A model generated the notes under the pieces. That model was given only the letters and a program-made list of their open reading frames with translations, made no database searches and was not told where the DNA came from. Shown here in pieces: positions 5,931 to 7,679 of a DNA stretch of 7,679 nt. The DNA is taken from assembly GCA_900769055.1 (NCBI GenBank), contig CAAGFF010000055.1, positions 1 to 7,679 on the forward strand, read 5' to 3'. Made by a program: the position numbers and the translations under genes. The DNA is from an uncultured Prevotella sp. GTDB lineage: Bacteria; Bacteroidota; Bacteroidia; Bacteroidales; Bacteroidaceae. Every line of letters starts with the position of its first letter. The first letter of the stretch is position 1.

Positions 5931-7571
5931 ATGCGAAAACTGTTTTTCATAGCTTGCGCCATGTTGTGCGGGCTTGCAACCAATGCCCAGGTTACGGAGC
6001 GTGAGCGTCCGGCAGAGTGGAGCCAGCTCGTCCGTGGTGCCCGTTTCATGGACCGCTTCCTTCCGATGCCCGAAGGCCGTAAGGCTACGGGCATATGGGG
6101 TACTGACAGCGTGCAGTGCCGATATGTGGACAATGGCATAGAGATGGAGGGTAAGTCTTTCTGGGGCGGAAACATCCTGCGCTCCGATGATGGGCTGTAT
6201 CATTTGTTCGTGTGCGGCTGGGACGAGGACTCGCCACGGGGGCACATGTTCTGGAGTAACTCCACCGTCTACCATGCCGTGTGCGACAATCCCATCGGCC
6301 CCTTCCGCATCCGCAATTCCGTAGGCAAGGGGCATAATCCCGAGGCTTTCCGCCTTCAGGATGGAAGAATAGTAGTCTATGTCATCGACGGCTACTATAT
6401 GGCTGATGACGTGAACAGCACAGTCTGGACATACCACACCTTCTCCTTCGACCCTCGTGGGCGCAGGATTATCGAGGGACTGTCCAACCTAACCTTCGCC
6501 CGCCGTCCCGACAACTCCTATCTCATGGTCTGCCGTGGTGGCGGAGTATGGATAAGCCGCGATGGCCTCTCGCCCTACAACCAGATTAGTGACGCGCGTA
6601 TCTACCCTGATGTGGACGGCCGCTTCGAAGACCCAGTGGTATGGCGTGACGAGCTTCAGTACCATCTCATAGTCAACGACTGGCTGGGCCGCATAGCCTT
6701 CTATGAGCGCAGCCTCGATGGCCTGCATTGGGTGGTGGAGCAGGGCGAGGCATACGTGCCTGGCATTTCCGTCCATCCCGATGGCGAGGTTGAGAACTGG
6801 TTCAAGTATGAGCGTCCCAAGGTTCTTCAGGACGAGTATGGCTATGCCGAGCAGATGAACTTTGCCGTCATTGATACCATCAAGTGGAATGACCTGCCCA
6901 ACGACCATCACAGTTCTAAGAATATCTCCATCCCTCTCAATAAGGGTGTGCGCCTTAGCGTCCTCAACACCGAGCCTATTACGGAGAAGACCCGTACAAT
7001 AGACTTGCGCATCATCGCAGGCGACAATTTCAATCCCCAGACAGATGTCGATGTCAGCTCCTTGCGCTTTGGCTCATTTACTGAGGTTAACTTTGGACGT
7101 GGCTGCAAGGTCTTGAAGTCACGTGCCGATGGCCGCGATCTCATAGTTACCTTCCGCGGTCGTGGCAGCGGCATCACAGCTACAGAGTTTGCGCCAAAGA
7201 TGATTGGCCGTACGGTGTCGGGCGAGCTAATCTACGGTTATGCCCGTTTGCCATACGTTGATTATGCGCCTGCCATAGTGTCCGCACGCCGTCCCGACTA
7301 TAAGCCGGAGCAAGGCGTATGGAACGTGGAGATACAGAACTTCGGCCTCTCGGCCTCATGTCCCATGACAGCCGAGCTGTTGGGCGAGGGGCGCAGCTGG
7401 GGCATCGTGGATGTTCCGTCTCTGCAGCCATATGAGGCTGTAACCCTGTCCTTGCCTGCCACGCTCACAGCCGATGAGGCTAAGCAGGCTCTGCAGGTGG
7501 TGTTCAGAACCGATGGCAAGGAGACACACCGCAATGTTCTGCCCTTTGTAGAGGCTCAGAAGGCGAAATAA
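5931..7571 (+). CDS. Secreted glycoside hydrolase-like five-bladed beta-propeller protein
   Basis: The 546-residue product starts with a type I signal peptide (R2-K3, hydrophobic core 4-16, likely cut after A19 in TNA|Q), so it acts in the periplasm or at the surface. Residues about 60-345 show propeller-blade motifs of the GH43/GH32 kind: WGGNILRSDDGLYHLF (78-93), GHNPEAF (134-140), LSNLTFARRPDNSYLMVCRGGG near 190-210, RFEDPVVW (231-238) and YERPKVLQDEYG (293-304). E138, D234 and E294 are candidate catalytic acids. Residues about 440-546 look like an Ig/CARDB-type beta-sandwich, perhaps for binding or spacing. I recall close relatives annotated only as 'glycoside hydrolase family protein' in Bacteroides and Prevotella. 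The sugar substrate cannot be read from the sequence, and no SusC/SusD pair or other carbohydrate gene is in view. The start follows an A/T-rich leader without a clear Shine-Dalgarno; the signal peptide supports it. Confidence 0.8.
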   Translation: MRKLFFIACAMLCGLATNAQVTERERPAEWSQLVRGARFMDRFLPMPEGRKATGIWGTDSVQCRYVDNGIEMEGKSFWGGNILRSDDGLYHLFVCGWDEDSPRGHMFWSNSTVYHAVCDNPIGPFRIRNSVGKGHNPEAFRLQDGRIVVYVIDGYYMADDVNSTVWTYHTFSFDPRGRRIIEGLSNLTFARRPDNSYLMVCRGGGVWISRDGLSPYNQISDARIYPDVDGRFEDPVVWRDELQYHLIVNDWLGRIAFYERSLDGLHWVVEQGEAYVPGISVHPDGEVENWFKYERPKVLQDEYGYAEQMNFAVIDTIKWNDLPNDHHSSKNISIPLNKGVRLSVLNTEPITEKTRTIDLRIIAGDNFNPQTDVDVSSLRFGSFTEVNFGRGCKVLKSRADGRDLIVTFRGRGSGITATEFAPKMIGRTVSGELIYGYARLPYVDYAPAIVSARRPDYKPEQGVWNVEIQNFGLSASCPMTAELLGEGRSWGIVDVPSLQPYEAVTLSLPATLTADEAKQALQVVFRTDGKETHRNVLPFVEAQKAK

Positions 7572-7612
7572 TAGTTTTTTTTGCTCTAAATACGAAAAAA
7601 GTCCTCGGAAAA

Positions 7613-7643
7613 TTTGGAGGAACAGAATAATATGCGTACCTTT
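7613..7643 (+). promoter_or_regulatory. Promoter of a missing downstream gene, truncated by adapter
   Basis: TTTG at 7613-7616, a 20-base spacer, then TACCTTT at 7637-7643 form a near-perfect Bacteroidetes promoter (TTTG-N20-TAnnTTTG) that lacks only the last base. The next base is the first of the sequencing adapter. The A/T-rich stretch upstream, including eight T at 7575-7582, and a small inverted repeat (TCCTC 7602-7606, GAGGA 7617-7621) complete the 72 genomic bases after the stop codon. No intrinsic terminator for the hydrolase gene is clear here. Confidence 0.55.
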
Positions 7644-7679
7644 AGATCGGAAGAGCACACGTCTGAACTCCAGTCACTC
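7644..7679 (+). other. Illumina TruSeq adapter sequence (artefact, not genomic)
   Basis: The run starting AGATCGGAAGAGCACACG at 7644 and continuing through 7677 (ending CCAGTCAC) is identical over 34 bases to the standard Illumina read-1 3' adapter as I know it. The last two bases (TC, 7678-7679) fall where the sample index would begin. It is read-through from a short insert left at the contig end. The first A at 7644 could be shared with the genome. Confidence 0.98.

Noticed and set aside
7602..7621. TCCTC/GAGGA inverted repeat as terminator of the hydrolase gene
   Set aside because: The stem is only five pairs with a ten-base loop, no T-run follows, and it overlaps the -33 box of the next promoter.

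Overview
The window looks like a contig end from a Bacteroidales bacterium, most likely Prevotella or a close relative. Three things point there. The gene order is SurA-like isomerase, OstA-like protein, mutL. The candidate promoters are of the Bacteroidetes type (TTTG ... TAnnTTTG). Genes start after A/T-rich leaders that mostly lack a Shine-Dalgarno sequence. The genus is inference from protein style and base composition; no ribosomal RNA is present to confirm it. All five main genes lie on the + strand.

Bases 1-3990 hold an envelope-biogenesis and repair block: the C-terminal end of a parvulin/SurA-type periplasmic peptidyl-prolyl isomerase cut by the window edge, an OstA/LptA-like lipopolysaccharide transport protein whose start overlaps the isomerase stop (ATGA), and mutL 43 bases further on. 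The first two probably work on the same problem, folding and assembling the outer membrane. MutL is likely just a co-transcribed passenger. Its C-terminal endonuclease motifs are degenerate.

Bases 4162-5331 encode an abundant-type OmpA-family outer membrane protein (signal peptide, barrel-like N-terminus, coiled coil, peptidoglycan-binding domain). It has its own -7 promoter candidates and ends at a textbook intrinsic terminator (5362-5390). Its codon choice differs visibly from its neighbours and fits high expression.

Bases 5391-5930 are a 540-base stretch without an established gene, but not an empty one. It contains a promoter-like element (5490-5518), a segment with nested complementary arms (5561-5605), a 29-codon open frame preceded by a strong AAGGAG that is unusual for this phylum, a large imperfect hairpin (5825-5880) spanning that frame, and a second promoter candidate with a palindrome in its spacer just before the next gene. 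This is the part most likely to hold undescribed regulation.

Bases 5931-7571 encode a secreted protein of the five-bladed beta-propeller glycoside hydrolase type (GH43/GH32-like) with a C-terminal Ig-like domain. After it, a promoter-like element for a missing downstream gene is cut off by sequencing-adapter sequence: the last 34-36 bases (7644-7679) are Illumina adapter, not genome. I found no CRISPR array, transposase, tRNA or rRNA, and no convincing new multi-gene system.
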